NCBI GenBank assembly: GCA_964527735.1
Contig: CAZGPG010000005.1
Coordinates: forward strand, 1-64,000
Direction: 5' to 3'
Length of the DNA stretch: 64,000 nt
Source of the DNA: JBEBVQ01 sp964527735
GTDB lineage: Bacteria; Bacteroidota; Bacteroidia; Chitinophagales; Chitinophagaceae
Shown: positions 33,969-44,289 of the stretch, one piece after another
Layout of the letters: every line of letters begins with the position of its first letter
How positions within the stretch are numbered: position 1 is the stretch's first letter
The notes under the pieces: generated by a model
Seen by the model: the letters and a program-made list of their open reading frames with translations, nothing else
The model's database searches: none
What the model was told of the DNA's origin: nothing
Program-made: the position numbers and the translations under genes

Positions 33969-35471
33969 ATGAATTTAAGAGCTACTTTTTTAGCGCTTTG
34001 TTTTTCCGTTTCCGGTCATCTGGCGCATGCCGATTGTACGGCGGTGATCACACCGTCAGGGTCAACTACTTTTTGCAATGGTGACAGCGTTGTATTAAAC
34101 GCACCTGCCGGGAGTGGGCTTAGCTACGAATGGAAACGGGGTACAACTGTTGTTGGGACCAATGCTACATATACAGCGAAAGAAGCAGGAGATTATACTG
34201 TGACTGTCAATGACGGCAGTTGTAGCCAAACATCTGCTGCGGTAACGGTAGTCAGAAATCCTCTGCCCGGAGCAACGATCAACCCTGCCGGTCCTTTAGT
34301 GCTTTGTCCGGGGCAGAGCAGGCAAATAAGTGTTCTGCTGGGTTTAGCGTTGCCGGGTGCTCCTCAGCCCACATTCACATGGAAAAACGGAAATACAACA
34401 ATTGTTGCCAATACGACCAGTAATCTGTTAAACGTAAGTGCAGCAGGTACTTATACCGTATTAGTAACCAATAGTGAGACAGGATGCAGCAGGTTGTCGG
34501 ATCCGTATGAAGTAACGGTGAATCCGCTCCCGGCAGCCGTTATTACACCCTCCTGGGGCACCGAAATATGTGATGGCGGAAGTGTGGAGCTGGATGCCGG
34601 AAGTGTAGCGGGGTATGATTACCAATGGAAAAGAAATGGTGCGGCAGCGGGAGTGTTGCCTGCGATCACCGCTACGGAAGCAGGAGATTATAAGGTGATC
34701 GTTACAGACGATGCCGGTTGTAAGGATAGCTCTGCCGTTACAACGGTCAATGTGCATCCGAAGCCGGAGGTGACCATCATGCAGGACGATACCGCTATCT
34801 GTATGGGAGCGCAGGTGGTGTTGCCTGCTGTAACCCAGGATACGGGACTTGCCTATACCTGGGTTAATGATTCCGGCATGATTCCGGGGGCCGGGGATTC
34901 TACTTATACTGCTACTGAATCAGGTGAATATCATGTATTTGTATGGAGGAAAGATGTGCATGAGTGTGCCGATACGTCAAATGTGGTTACGCTGACGGTA
35001 CATGCTCTGCCGGAGCCTGCTATAGATCAGGAGCCGGGACGCATATGGACAGACGGCGGGTTCGCGTCATATGAATGGTACCGCGATGAAGCTCCGCTAT
35101 CCGGTGCAGGGGATGCTGCATTGGTAACCGATGAGCCCGGATTATATAAAGTGATGGTGACGGATACGAATGGCTGCAGCAACTTTTCCGATACCCTGCG
35201 TATACTTGTGCCGGAAGATCCTTCCGGCATTACGGAGCCGGGCTATCAAAAGGATGTGACTTTTTATCCAAACCCGGTGCAGGATATATTGCATGTACGC
35301 TCCCGGACGGATGTGACGTTGTACATTACTAATCTGGAGGGCCGTCTGGTCATGAAACACCAGGGCAATGAGCCGATATTTCTGGGGCATCTCAATGCGG
35401 GTGTATATCTCATCCGGGTAACAGATGCGACGGGTGGTCTGCTGCATTACGGCAAACTGGTAAAGCAATAA
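33969..35471 (+). CDS. Ig-like repeat protein with T9SS type A sorting domain
   Basis: The 500-residue product has a signal peptide (MNLRATFLALCFSVSGHLAH). About five Ig/PKD-like beta modules follow, each with a Cys near the start and a 'YEWKRG', 'FTWKNG', 'YQWKRNG' or 'YTWVND' strand. The closing strands read like 'TEAGDYKVIVTD' or 'EAGDYTVTVND'. The C-terminal sorting domain is 'FYPNPVQDILHVRSRTDVTL', 'ITNLEGRLVMKHQ' and 'GVYLIRVTDA'. It should be secreted and held at the cell surface. The start at 33969 is chosen because it begins the signal peptide. A long palindrome separates it from the next cargo gene. Confidence 0.88.
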   Translation: MNLRATFLALCFSVSGHLAHADCTAVITPSGSTTFCNGDSVVLNAPAGSGLSYEWKRGTTVVGTNATYTAKEAGDYTVTVNDGSCSQTSAAVTVVRNPLPGATINPAGPLVLCPGQSRQISVLLGLALPGAPQPTFTWKNGNTTIVANTTSNLLNVSAAGTYTVLVTNSETGCSRLSDPYEVTVNPLPAAVITPSWGTEICDGGSVELDAGSVAGYDYQWKRNGAAAGVLPAITATEAGDYKVIVTDDAGCKDSSAVTTVNVHPKPEVTIMQDDTAICMGAQVVLPAVTQDTGLAYTWVNDSGMIPGAGDSTYTATESGEYHVFVWRKDVHECADTSNVVTLTVHALPEPAIDQEPGRIWTDGGFASYEWYRDEAPLSGAGDAALVTDEPGLYKVMVTDTNGCSNFSDTLRILVPEDPSGITEPGYQKDVTFYPNPVQDILHVRSRTDVTLYITNLEGRLVMKHQGNEPIFLGHLNAGVYLIRVTDATGGLLHYGKLVKQ

Positions 35472-35487
35472 AATCAGAAAACCGGAC

Positions 35488-35529
35488 GACATGTCTCCTT
35501 TGCACAGATCTGTGTAAAGGAGACATGTC
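35488..35529. terminator. 42-nt near-perfect palindrome between two cargo genes
   Basis: GACATGTCTCCTTTGCACAG and its complement pair over almost the whole 42 nt, with a single mismatched pair and a minimal centre (AGATCT). It lies 17 bp after the stop of the Ig-like cargo gene. The position suggests transcription termination; no clear T-run follows, so it could also be a protein-binding site. Confidence 0.55.
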
Positions 35530-35572
35530 TGTTAGGTGATTGTGTGTTGTCACTGCAAACATTGTGTTGTTT

Positions 35573-37911
35573 ATGAGGTTTTATCTGGCAATTATATTGA
35601 CCCTTTATGGATTGTCTGTTTCCGGGCAGGGGGAGAATAATATATGGATTTTTGGGTTCAGGGCGGGTATTGATTTCAACGGTGGGACAGCAACTCCTGT
35701 TCCGTCTGCCATTTCAGGAGGGAATATGGAGGCCTGTGCATCAGTATCTGATGCTACTGGCCAGCTGCTGTTTTATACGAACGGCTCCAGAGTATGGGAT
35801 AGAGCTCATAATCTGATGCCCGGAGGTAATACCTTGCACGGAAGGCCGGTAAGCAGTCTTACAGAAAGTTCGCAGCATGGCGCCCAGATTGTCCCCGTAA
35901 TCGGAGAGCCGGGCAAGTATTATATTTTCTCCCTGACAGAATGGGAGGCGCATGCCAGTATGTACGGGGGGCGGTTATTTTACAGTGTTGTGGATATGTC
36001 TTTAAATGGGGGGCGGGGGATATAGACCCTGCAAGAAAGTGGCTGCCGCTGGATTTTAACCTCACGGAAAAGATGATCGCCGTGCCGGGCACGGATTGTA
36101 ATGTGTGGTTGATCGTGCATGACCTGGATACGAATCTGTTTAAGGCGTATGAAATATCTTCCGCTGGGATCAATTATACGCCGGTGCGGTCGTATACCGG
36201 CGTTACCGGTTTTTTATCGGGGGCGATCCCAGGCTCCAATTCGGTTAAGAACAGATGGTGGAATGTTGGCCAGTTAACCGTGTCACCGGATCGCACTAAA
36301 TTAGCTGCGGCCTGTCTGGCCCCGGCGTTTGTTGAAGTATATGATTTTGATGCGTCAACAGGGCAGGTTTCCGGTGCTTTCGTTTTGGATACCATGTTGC
36401 AGTTAGCCGGCGGTGGTAGTTATTCTGGTGTGGCTTTTTCGGGAGATAACTCCAGGCTCTATGCTGCCGGGGAAAGAAATGCGAACAATTCAGCTAACAG
36501 CAGGCATATTCATCAGTACAACATGCTGGCGCCGGGTGGTGCTGCCGGTATCAGAGCCTCTAAGACACTGGTAGGTAATTGTGGGATAAATTCACATTTA
36601 AGACGCGCGCCGGATGATAAAATATATTTTCTTCATAACAGCGGCACAGACAGCGTGGGGGTGATTGCGGCGCCGAACCAGCCGGTACCGGCATGTCAAT
36701 ACCGCTCAAATGAACTGACACTGATATCCGGTTCTGAGTCTCAATTTACATTGGGCAATGATTATGTGATGCCCTTACCACCGGATACGATGTATCACCG
36801 GCATCCGGAAGTTTTGTTTTGTCATGGCACGACGCTGGCATTGCCCGGGCGTCCGGGTTTCTCCGGTTATTTGTGGGAAGACGGTACTACCGACAGCCTG
36901 CGGGTCATAGATACTGCGGGTACCTATTATGTATTGAATGCAGGCTCATGCCATTCATGGATAGATACGTTTGTTGTCAGGTACAGACAGGTTGATTCGG
37001 TCTTTCGTCGTATTGATACTTTTATGTGTGCTTCCGGCTCGCTGGAACTCCGGGTGGCAGCAGACACGGTCTACTGGAATGACGGCTCTTCTAATTCTGT
37101 CAGGGTGGTGAGCCGACCGGATGTATATTATGCAGGTTATTGGCTGCCGCAGGAGTGTGCCTATCACGTGGATACCTTCAATGTCGGTATGATGGATCTT
37201 TCTTTTGATCTGGGTAATGATACTGTTGTATGTGGTAATAATCCACTGCTATTACAGCCGGTCATTCCGGTAACCGGCGTTGCTTACAAATGGCAGGACG
37301 GGAGCACAGGAGCGTCGTTGGTCGCGGCTGCATCCGGCAGATATCATCTGGAAGTTGGTAAGAGTGGCTGCATTGCTATAGATTCAATAGATGTGCGTTT
37401 TATTGACCTCCGGCCCGATTTGGGAAATGATACATCCATATGTGTATCAGATATTGGGTACTATCAGTTACTGGCGGATATACCGGAACATGCAGTGCCT
37501 GTCTGGCCGGACGGAAGCCACGGAAGCGCTTATACCGTGAATGCTGCGGGAACTTACTGGTTGTCTTTTCTTGAAGATGGTTGCATCGCATCAGACACGG
37601 TGCAGGTGACTGCCGAAATCTGTACCTGCATATCGGTATTCCCTTCCGCCTTCACTCCCAACGGGGATGGTAAGAATGATCTGTTTCGCCTGGTATACGA
37701 GCCGGGATGTCCGATCAGCGAGTTCAGTCTGCGCGTGTATGATCGTTGGGGACGTACGGTATATGTAACCAATGATCCTGCTTCGGGTTGGGACGGACAG
37801 GATGCCGGCCTGCCCGCAGTGGCAGGTACATATATGTATATTGCCAGATTCGCGGCCGGAACCAGGGGGGAGCACCGCTTATTGAAAGGGGACGTGTCGC
37901 TGGTGCGTTGA
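35573..37911 (+). pseudogene. T9SS type B cargo protein gene with a frameshift
   Basis: Two frames together encode one protein of about 779 residues. The first (from 35573) has a signal peptide and the start of a gliding-motility-associated type domain: 'NNIWIFGFRAGIDFNGG', 'GQLLFYTNG', 'YSVVDMSLNGG'. It ends at a stop at 36023. The second frame continues directly with 'GDIDPARKWLPLDFNLTEKM' and 'CNVWLIVHDLDTNLFKAYEI', several Ig-like modules, and the type B sorting domain 'FPSAFTPNGDGKND', 'RVYDRWGRTVYV', 'LLKGDVSLVR'. The break falls in the G6-C-G5 run at 36008-36019; one extra G restores the frame. It could be a true mutation, a phase-variable tract or a sequencing error. Confidence 0.82.
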
Positions 37912-37941
37912 TGAAAGAAGGGCCGGTTTGTTAAATTGTAC

Positions 37942-38586
37942 CTATTCTTCGTAAGGATAGCCGATCTCGACCGCCTTACGAATCAGTTCTGCAAGATTAC
38001 GAACATCAAATTTCATAAAAAGATTGGTCCGGTAATATTCAATCGTTCGTTGCCCGAGAAACAGGGTTTCTGATGTTTCCTTCAAAGTATGCCCCTGCAT
38101 CGCCAGGCGAAGTACATCTTTCTCTCTCTGGGTAAGTGAAATTTTCGGCACGTCCCGGCTTTTCATTTTTTTGGAGAAAACTTCCATCTTTTCCCTCATC
38201 TCATCCTGGATATAATGCTCTCCGGCAAATACCTTTTTAATGGCTTCGAGTATATGGTCTGCTCCCGAATTCTTGGAGAGGTAACCGGAAACGCCTTCTT
38301 TCACCATGTGATAGATATAAAATGGGCTTTCCAGATTGGTTAGCGCTATAATCCGGATCGAAGGGTATATTTTCAGTACCTCCTTCACCAGCTTATCTCC
38401 GGTACTATCCGGAAAATGAATATCAAGCAGCAGCACATCGGGCTGTACATGCCGTAATCCTTCCAGCAGCGAACTCCCGGACAGATAGGTTTCCAGCACT
38501 TTTATGTCAGGATCCTCAGCGAGAATATGCCGGAGTCCTGTAAGGATCATAGGATGGTCATCAGCGATGGATACGGATATACTCAT
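37942..38586 (-). CDS. LuxR/NarL-type response regulator (pair 2)
   Basis: The 214-residue product has a receiver domain ('VSIADDHPMI', Asp in 'DVLLLDIHFPDSTGDKLV', 'IIALTNLE', Lys in 'GYLSKNSG') and a LuxR-type DNA-binding domain. The latter reads 'LTQREKDVLRLAMQGHTLKE' and 'LGQRTIEYYRTNLFMKFDVR'. Its start overlaps the kinase gene by 26 bp, the same overlap as in the pair at 31096-33748, so the two systems are paralogues. The recognition helix differs clearly (RTIEYYRTNLF against HTVENHRFSLL), which predicts different target sites. It is convergent with the frameshifted cargo gene (30-bp gap). Confidence 0.95.
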   Translation of the reverse strand: MSISVSIADDHPMILTGLRHILAEDPDIKVLETYLSGSSLLEGLRHVQPDVLLLDIHFPDSTGDKLVKEVLKIYPSIRIIALTNLESPFYIYHMVKEGVSGYLSKNSGADHILEAIKKVFAGEHYIQDEMREKMEVFSKKMKSRDVPKISLTQREKDVLRLAMQGHTLKETSETLFLGQRTIEYYRTNLFMKFDVRNLAELIRKAVEIGYPYEE

Positions 38587-40522
38587 GATCTTTATCCCGG
38601 GTTTTACTAAGATTTAATTGAATAAAAACGGTAGTGCCTATCGAAGCGGCAGATTCAACCGATATGAAGCCATTAAGTAATTTAACTCGTTCCTGAATGT
38701 TTTTCAGCCCCATTCCTGAATGGGGGGCCGAGATATCATAGCCCTTTCCGTTATCTTCTACGGACAGGTACATTTTGCATTGCTCCGTATCCATCCTGAT
38801 CTGTATGGAAAGCAGGGTGGCGTCGGCATATTTCAGGGCGTTCTGCACCAGCTCCTGTGTAATTCTGTAAAGCCCCAGCGCAGTTTCTTTGTTGATCTCC
38901 GAAATATCGCCGAACACCTGCACATCGGTTTTCATTTTACCGGCGGCATCAATCTGGCCGCAATAGGATAGCAGAGCCTGGCAGAGATCCAGCTCATCCA
39001 GGAGATTTGCCATAAGGTTATGCGCGGTACTATGCACTTCATTACCCATTTCCTGGAGCAATTCGGAGAGGGCTTCTATATCTTCCCAACTGATTGAATT
39101 TTTATCCCGTAAACCGACCAGGTTAAGTTTGGCACAAGTGATAAGTCCTCCTACTCCGTCATGAAGCTCCCGCGCGATCCTCTTTCGTTCCATTTCCTCT
39201 CCTTCCAGCCGCGCTTTCATGTTTTCTATCTCCACTTTTCTCCGTGCGATCTTTCTTTTATACTGATACAGGAGCAGGAATATGATGCTGAGGAGCAATG
39301 AGAACAGGAATGAGCCCGCAATGAGAAAGCGGTTCCGTTCGAGCCTTTGTGTTTGCTGACTGATCTTCAACCTGTTTTCTGCAATGATCTTATCCTTACG
39401 GGCCGCATTATAATTGTACTCCATCTCATAGATCATGCGTGCTTTTTCAAGATTGATCTGTTTGGCCGTCATCTGTTCATGTATGCGTTTGTGCTCAAGC
39501 GCTTTCCCGTACATTCTTTTTTGTTCATAGATATCAGACAGGGCGCCGTGAGCCTCCGGAAGGTTGATTGCCCACTCATTTTGCTCCGCCAGCTCTATGG
39601 CTGACAGAAGTGTCTTTTCAGCGTCACGCAGCCGGTTTAACTTCAGGTAGCTCATACTCAGACCATATGTTGCATCCACGGTCTCCTGCATCTTCTTTTG
39701 TTCTTTTCCCAATTGTATTGATTGCAGAAAATAGGGTATGGCCTGTTCCGCGTTTCCGCGCTCCAGCATGAATCCTCCTATATTGGTCAGCGCCATTTTT
39801 TCAAGAGCCGTGTATCCCATTTTGCGGGCCATATCAAGTCCCGTTCTGTAGTAATGCATAGCGCTGTCACTGTTGCCGTTTACGGCTAATATCCGGTTGC
39901 CCAGGTTGATGAGATTGCCCGTCAGTATCGGCGTATCCTTCATTTCCGCAGCGCGCTCCACAGCGATGCGGTTATATTGAAGCGCTTTTGCACGATTGCC
40001 CACCCGTTCCTGGATTATGGACAGATTTCCATAGATAGCGGCGATCCTCCGGTCTTCAGGGAGGTGGAACTGGAAATAGTGCAGCGCATGGTGATAGTAC
40101 TCGTTGGCCAGATCAAAGTAACCTTTGCGGAGATAATTATTCGCTACGATATTATATATCGAGGGTATGGCATTCTTATTACGGTTGTCGAGAAATACTA
40201 AAAATATACCCTCCCGTAAATAGCGCATTCCCTCTTCCGTCTTCCCCGCCTGGATCAGGAGATCTCCCTGGTAAGCAAGCATCAATCCGATCCCGTCGTT
40301 AAAACCGATCGAACGATAGTATGCTTCTTCCGCTTTCATGAAACGGAGCGCGCTGTCTTTATTAATAAGGAGTAAATTGCGCAGCTGATTCCCCCGTGCG
40401 ATCAAACCTGATGTATGATTAGTGTCCCAGCTCGCTGTCAGATATTCTTTAGATTCCTGTGCGTATGACACGATAGGAAAAAGCAGGCATGCTATCAGTA
40501 ATTTTTTTACACGAAGCGACAT
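38561..40522 (-). CDS. TPR sensor histidine kinase (pair 2)
   Basis: The 653-residue product has a signal peptide ending 'VSYAQ'. TPR repeats follow (about 70-340, e.g. 'RKGYFDLANEYYHHALHYFQ', 'ERGNAEQAIPYFLQSIQLGK'), then one membrane helix (about 395-417, 'LIAGSFLFSLLLSIIFLLLY'). The HisKA_3 motif 'RIARELHDGVGGLI' puts His near residue 452. A HATPase domain follows, with 'QELVQNALKYADATLLSIQI' and 'EDNGKGYDISAPHSGMGL'. It lies 61 bp downstream of the type B cargo gene on the same strand, hence possibly in one transcript with it. The periplasmic TPR region is probably the sensor. Confidence 0.94.
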   Translation of the reverse strand: MSLRVKKLLIACLLFPIVSYAQESKEYLTASWDTNHTSGLIARGNQLRNLLLINKDSALRFMKAEEAYYRSIGFNDGIGLMLAYQGDLLIQAGKTEEGMRYLREGIFLVFLDNRNKNAIPSIYNIVANNYLRKGYFDLANEYYHHALHYFQFHLPEDRRIAAIYGNLSIIQERVGNRAKALQYNRIAVERAAEMKDTPILTGNLINLGNRILAVNGNSDSAMHYYRTGLDMARKMGYTALEKMALTNIGGFMLERGNAEQAIPYFLQSIQLGKEQKKMQETVDATYGLSMSYLKLNRLRDAEKTLLSAIELAEQNEWAINLPEAHGALSDIYEQKRMYGKALEHKRIHEQMTAKQINLEKARMIYEMEYNYNAARKDKIIAENRLKISQQTQRLERNRFLIAGSFLFSLLLSIIFLLLYQYKRKIARRKVEIENMKARLEGEEMERKRIARELHDGVGGLITCAKLNLVGLRDKNSISWEDIEALSELLQEMGNEVHSTAHNLMANLLDELDLCQALLSYCGQIDAAGKMKTDVQVFGDISEINKETALGLYRITQELVQNALKYADATLLSIQIRMDTEQCKMYLSVEDNGKGYDISAPHSGMGLKNIQERVKLLNGFISVESAASIGTTVFIQLNLSKTRDKDHEYIRIHR

Positions 40523-40583
40523 AGTTTATCAGCAAGGGATGACCATAGCCAAATTAGTATTTTTATATTATTATTGAATGGTT

Positions 40584-43500
40584 TTATCGTAGTAATGTTA
40601 CATCACCGCTCAGTTCGCTTGTCGTTCCATCAGGCAGCGAAAGCAGTATCCTGTAAAAATACACGCCCGGTTCTGCCGGTTTCCCCCGGTGCCATCCATT
40701 CCATCCCCGTTTGGGGTCAGTCTCCGAAAATACCAGCTCTCCATACCGGTTGAATACCATAAACTCCAGCACTTTCTCGTACTTCAGGTTGACGATACGG
40801 AATGCATCGTTTTTCCCGTCTCCGTTCGGTGAAAAGGCGCTTGGTATCATTGTGTTGGAATGATAGACAACCCGTATCCGGACAATACCCGTATCCGGAC
40901 AGCCGTATTCATCCCAGCCGATCACCTCGTACCTGGTATCTTCCGGCGGTGCGGCCCAGGGATGAGCGCTAAGCGGATTATCAAGATAAGAAGCGGGGCT
41001 CCAGGAATGTTTCACGGCAGCGCCTGTTGCATATAACTGAATCCTGTCTCCGTAATGTATCGTGGTATCCGGTGGCCCTACCCTGTCAAATTGAAATTCA
41101 GGGCGAACCGTAATTGTCAGGCTGTCTGCTCCGGCGCAATCGGCAACGGGTGTGGTGACCCGTATTGTTTTCCGGTAAACACCCGGGAGGCCATAAAATT
41201 TGTTGACAGGGTCATAATCATTGCGCAGGAAATCGGGAGGCGACCATTGATAGATAAAAGGAAACCCTTCCGGCCCGGCGCTTACGATGACGTCTACGGA
41301 ATCACCGGGACATGCGACAATTTCCGGGTCGTGTACTTGTATGACCGGATACGGCTCTGCCACCGCATGATATGTTTTGCCACGCGGCGGACAGGTAGCA
41401 GGCGCTCCGGGCTGAGTAACGGTGATCCGGTAACCGGTTGTGGTCAGCACGAGCGGATGAATTGTAAGACCGGTTATGTCGGGGATCAGGTTAGCCGGCG
41501 TCCAGCTGAAGTCTAATGTACTGTCAATTTCCGCTTCAATGGTTATTTCCGTGCCCGGACAGACGGTAACGGGCGGGGAGAGCAGTTCGACATAAAGGGA
41601 GTCATAGATCCAGATCGTGTCTGATGACAACATGTAATCCCCGTCTCCATCACAGTCACAGGCCGCCATCGTTGTAATGATCACATGTCTGGGATTGGGT
41701 GGTGTTTCCCGGGCCAGGAGCAATGGTTTGATCTCCCTGTGTGCGGAGGATTGACCTGCCCTGATAACAATGGAATCGGGAATCCACTGATAGTCGACAC
41801 CATTAATCGCATCGCCGCTCAGCTTATAATGCACTGTAGTTGGGATCGGCTTCTCCGTTCTTGTATAATTGACAAAAGCGGATTTGCAACCGCGTACACA
41901 GTGCGTTTCCGGCACTCCTGCACCACCCCCGCTGGTTGTGGATGCCGAGGCATAGGGAATATCAAAGCTGAACTTAAACGCGATATTGTCGTTACTTGTG
42001 CCGTTCTGTTTGGTAGGGGAGAAACACCCCGGTGTAACCGGCCATGTGGCGGCCAGCGGCCCCGCAGCACATACCGAATGATAAACAATCCCTTCGGGGT
42101 CAATCCTCGATATACCGGGGTGGTAGTGATCGTCGGCAGTAGTGCCCTGTGCATTGCCAAAATAGCTTCCGAAGATCAGGGAGGAAAGGTCACCTTTGAA
42201 CCCGGCAAAGTAAAAGCCGCGCGGATCACGGATGAAGGCGTCTGGTGTCAGGGGCATACCCGGCTGGATCTCCTGGAATGTCAGGGTTGCGATCAGAACA
42301 TTCCCGCAGTGATCCACCAGCATGGAGGAAGGCACAATGCTGGCCACCGGCGCTCCGGTTCTTGTTGAGGCCATAGAACCGCTAAGGTCCGGTCTTAGCT
42401 TGTCGATAAATATGTATCCGTTCGGGACAGCGCCGCTCGCACTGGTTACTGGATAGTTGCCACCGATGGTTATCCCGGCTACATAGACATTGTTAGCGCA
42501 GTCGAATGATAGTCGTGTGGCAACGTCCGGAGCAGCAGTTCCCAGATAGGTTGATGCCTCTACCTGATAAGTGCTGTTATCAATAAGGAGCGCATATCCG
42601 TCTGACCCGCCGCCGGGCGCTGAGGATGTATAGGCTCCGGGCGTAACCGGGAAACCGGCGCCTCCTGTAAAGCCGGCGGTACCTATGGTATTGGTGTTAC
42701 TGTTGTATTCAATGCATATTCCCCCGTCCCATCCTGCCGTTCCCATGTAGGTGCTGTAGAGCAGGGTGCTGAGGTCCGGCGAAAATTTGCATATCACTAC
42801 ATCATGCACCCCGGAGAACAGGCGCTGAAAAGCGTTGGTGCTAACCGGAAAATCATAGGAGCTTGTATTGGAGGTCATCCAGATATTGCCCTGATCATCA
42901 AATGCGATATCTACCGGATTAATGGCGTTCTCCGGATTGCCCAGCCCGTCATACCTGTTCGTGTTATTGATCTGGGAGGCTTCGAGCTGGGACCCGCCGA
43001 TATAAGTGGAGGCGATCAGTTGGCTTCCGTCTTCAGAGAACCGTGCGATATGAATATCTGAAGGCCCCCGCAGCGCATTCTGGTAAGCGCCCGGGGTTAC
43101 AGGCAGGGTGGCCGTATTCACAGCTCCGGCCATCACCAGCTCATCTTTTTCATTGACGCGTAAACTATTGGGCTGTGCCGCACCGTATGTACCCAGTGCC
43201 GTACCGTAGTAGGTAGCAAAGAGCAGATCGCTGCCGCTGGTATTGAACTTGCTGATGACGGTAGTGTGGTAAGCCGCCGCAGATGCCTGCTGCTGGTATG
43301 CCCCCAGGGTTACCGGCCAGCCGAGATAACCCTGCATGAGCGCCGAAACATAAGTATTACCCCTTTTATCGTAGGTTGTGGAATGTGCATAGAAAAAGTT
43401 CACACGTCCGCCGCTGAAGCTGGCGAAGACAAGCGTCGGGTCAATAATCAGTTCATGTGCTTTGTCAAAGCCTTCAGGAAAAGAATAGGTCAGTCTGCCT

Positions 43501-44273
43501 CCTTTCAATACATAGCTGCTCTTTACCTCAACCTTTTTCCCATTTATGACCTGGTAGGAATAAGGCGCCAATTCTGTAACCTCGTTCACAGAAGTCCGCA
43601 GGAAAAGATCTCCTCCGGCAGTAAGCTCAGGAATAACACCTTCGAACGATAATACGATCTGATCCGGATCTGCCCCGGGCGCCACGATAAAATCATACTT
43701 AAGCGCTCCATGCTGATTGCTGTACAGCTTCAGGTCGATGCCTTCATAAATGCCATTCCGTTGTACTGCGCCGAAAAGCCCAATGCGGCCCTGCCAAAGA
43801 TTGGAGTCATTGCCCAAAAAGTAATTATGGTAGTAGGGGCGTCTGTTTTCCGTCTGGTAATCCGCACTGCTCCGGGCGCCCTCGAAGTTTACCTTGTAGG
43901 CATGCCCTCTGATGGTTTTGTTATCCGGCTTTTCAGGGGTGCGTACCGGCAGAAACCACGTCCCTGCTTTTTTACTGTCGTCCCTGGTACATTGAGCATT
44001 GCTTTGGAGCTGCACATCATGCTCATTGAGGTAATTATATACGATCCCCTGATCCGTAAGAAACATTAATCCTCCGGGTAATTCCGCCTTATAACGGAAT
44101 GGCTGTGTCCATTGTCCGCGGTTTTCTATAAAATCAATTCCCGCGGGATCTGATCCTGATCTGACATCAGCCGTGAAGTCGCTGATAAGCCCGTCAGAAA
44201 GCTGAGCATAGCTCTCTGGTATTGCAACAAAGAGTCCGGATAGTATGAAGGAAAAGACTGTCTTTTTGATCAT
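40584..44273 (-). CDS. large T9SS type B cargo protein (DUF7948 + propeller + Ig-like)
   Basis: The 1229-residue product has a signal peptide ending 'PESYAQ'. It opens with 'FIENRGQWTQPFRYKAELPG' and 'GIYEGIDLKLYSN', the DUF7948-type domain I associate with such cargo (about 45-290). A propeller-like region of SBBP-style repeats follows (about 290-760, e.g. 'SKFNTSGSDLLFATYYG', 'CKFSPDLSTLLYSTYMG'). Next are a Cys-bearing beta module ('ETHCVRGCKSAFVNY'), Ig/PKD-like modules, and the type B sorting domain 'IPSAFSPNGDGKNDAFRI', 'VFNRYGELVFSE', 'SGDVTLLR'. It follows the cargo gene at 44290 by 16 bp and precedes the TPR kinase by 61 bp, so an operon is likely. Confidence 0.9.
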   Translation of the reverse strand: MIKKTVFSFILSGLFVAIPESYAQLSDGLISDFTADVRSGSDPAGIDFIENRGQWTQPFRYKAELPGGLMFLTDQGIVYNYLNEHDVQLQSNAQCTRDDSKKAGTWFLPVRTPEKPDNKTIRGHAYKVNFEGARSSADYQTENRRPYYHNYFLGNDSNLWQGRIGLFGAVQRNGIYEGIDLKLYSNQHGALKYDFIVAPGADPDQIVLSFEGVIPELTAGGDLFLRTSVNEVTELAPYSYQVINGKKVEVKSSYVLKGGRLTYSFPEGFDKAHELIIDPTLVFASFSGGRVNFFYAHSTTYDKRGNTYVSALMQGYLGWPVTLGAYQQQASAAAYHTTVISKFNTSGSDLLFATYYGTALGTYGAAQPNSLRVNEKDELVMAGAVNTATLPVTPGAYQNALRGPSDIHIARFSEDGSQLIASTYIGGSQLEASQINNTNRYDGLGNPENAINPVDIAFDDQGNIWMTSNTSSYDFPVSTNAFQRLFSGVHDVVICKFSPDLSTLLYSTYMGTAGWDGGICIEYNSNTNTIGTAGFTGGAGFPVTPGAYTSSAPGGGSDGYALLIDNSTYQVEASTYLGTAAPDVATRLSFDCANNVYVAGITIGGNYPVTSASGAVPNGYIFIDKLRPDLSGSMASTRTGAPVASIVPSSMLVDHCGNVLIATLTFQEIQPGMPLTPDAFIRDPRGFYFAGFKGDLSSLIFGSYFGNAQGTTADDHYHPGISRIDPEGIVYHSVCAAGPLAATWPVTPGCFSPTKQNGTSNDNIAFKFSFDIPYASASTTSGGGAGVPETHCVRGCKSAFVNYTRTEKPIPTTVHYKLSGDAINGVDYQWIPDSIVIRAGQSSAHREIKPLLLARETPPNPRHVIITTMAACDCDGDGDYMLSSDTIWIYDSLYVELLSPPVTVCPGTEITIEAEIDSTLDFSWTPANLIPDITGLTIHPLVLTTTGYRITVTQPGAPATCPPRGKTYHAVAEPYPVIQVHDPEIVACPGDSVDVIVSAGPEGFPFIYQWSPPDFLRNDYDPVNKFYGLPGVYRKTIRVTTPVADCAGADSLTITVRPEFQFDRVGPPDTTIHYGDRIQLYATGAAVKHSWSPASYLDNPLSAHPWAAPPEDTRYEVIGWDEYGCPDTGIVRIRVVYHSNTMIPSAFSPNGDGKNDAFRIVNLKYEKVLEFMVFNRYGELVFSETDPKRGWNGWHRGKPAEPGVYFYRILLSLPDGTTSELSGDVTLLR

Positions 44274-44289
44274 TTGTCTGATTATTAGC

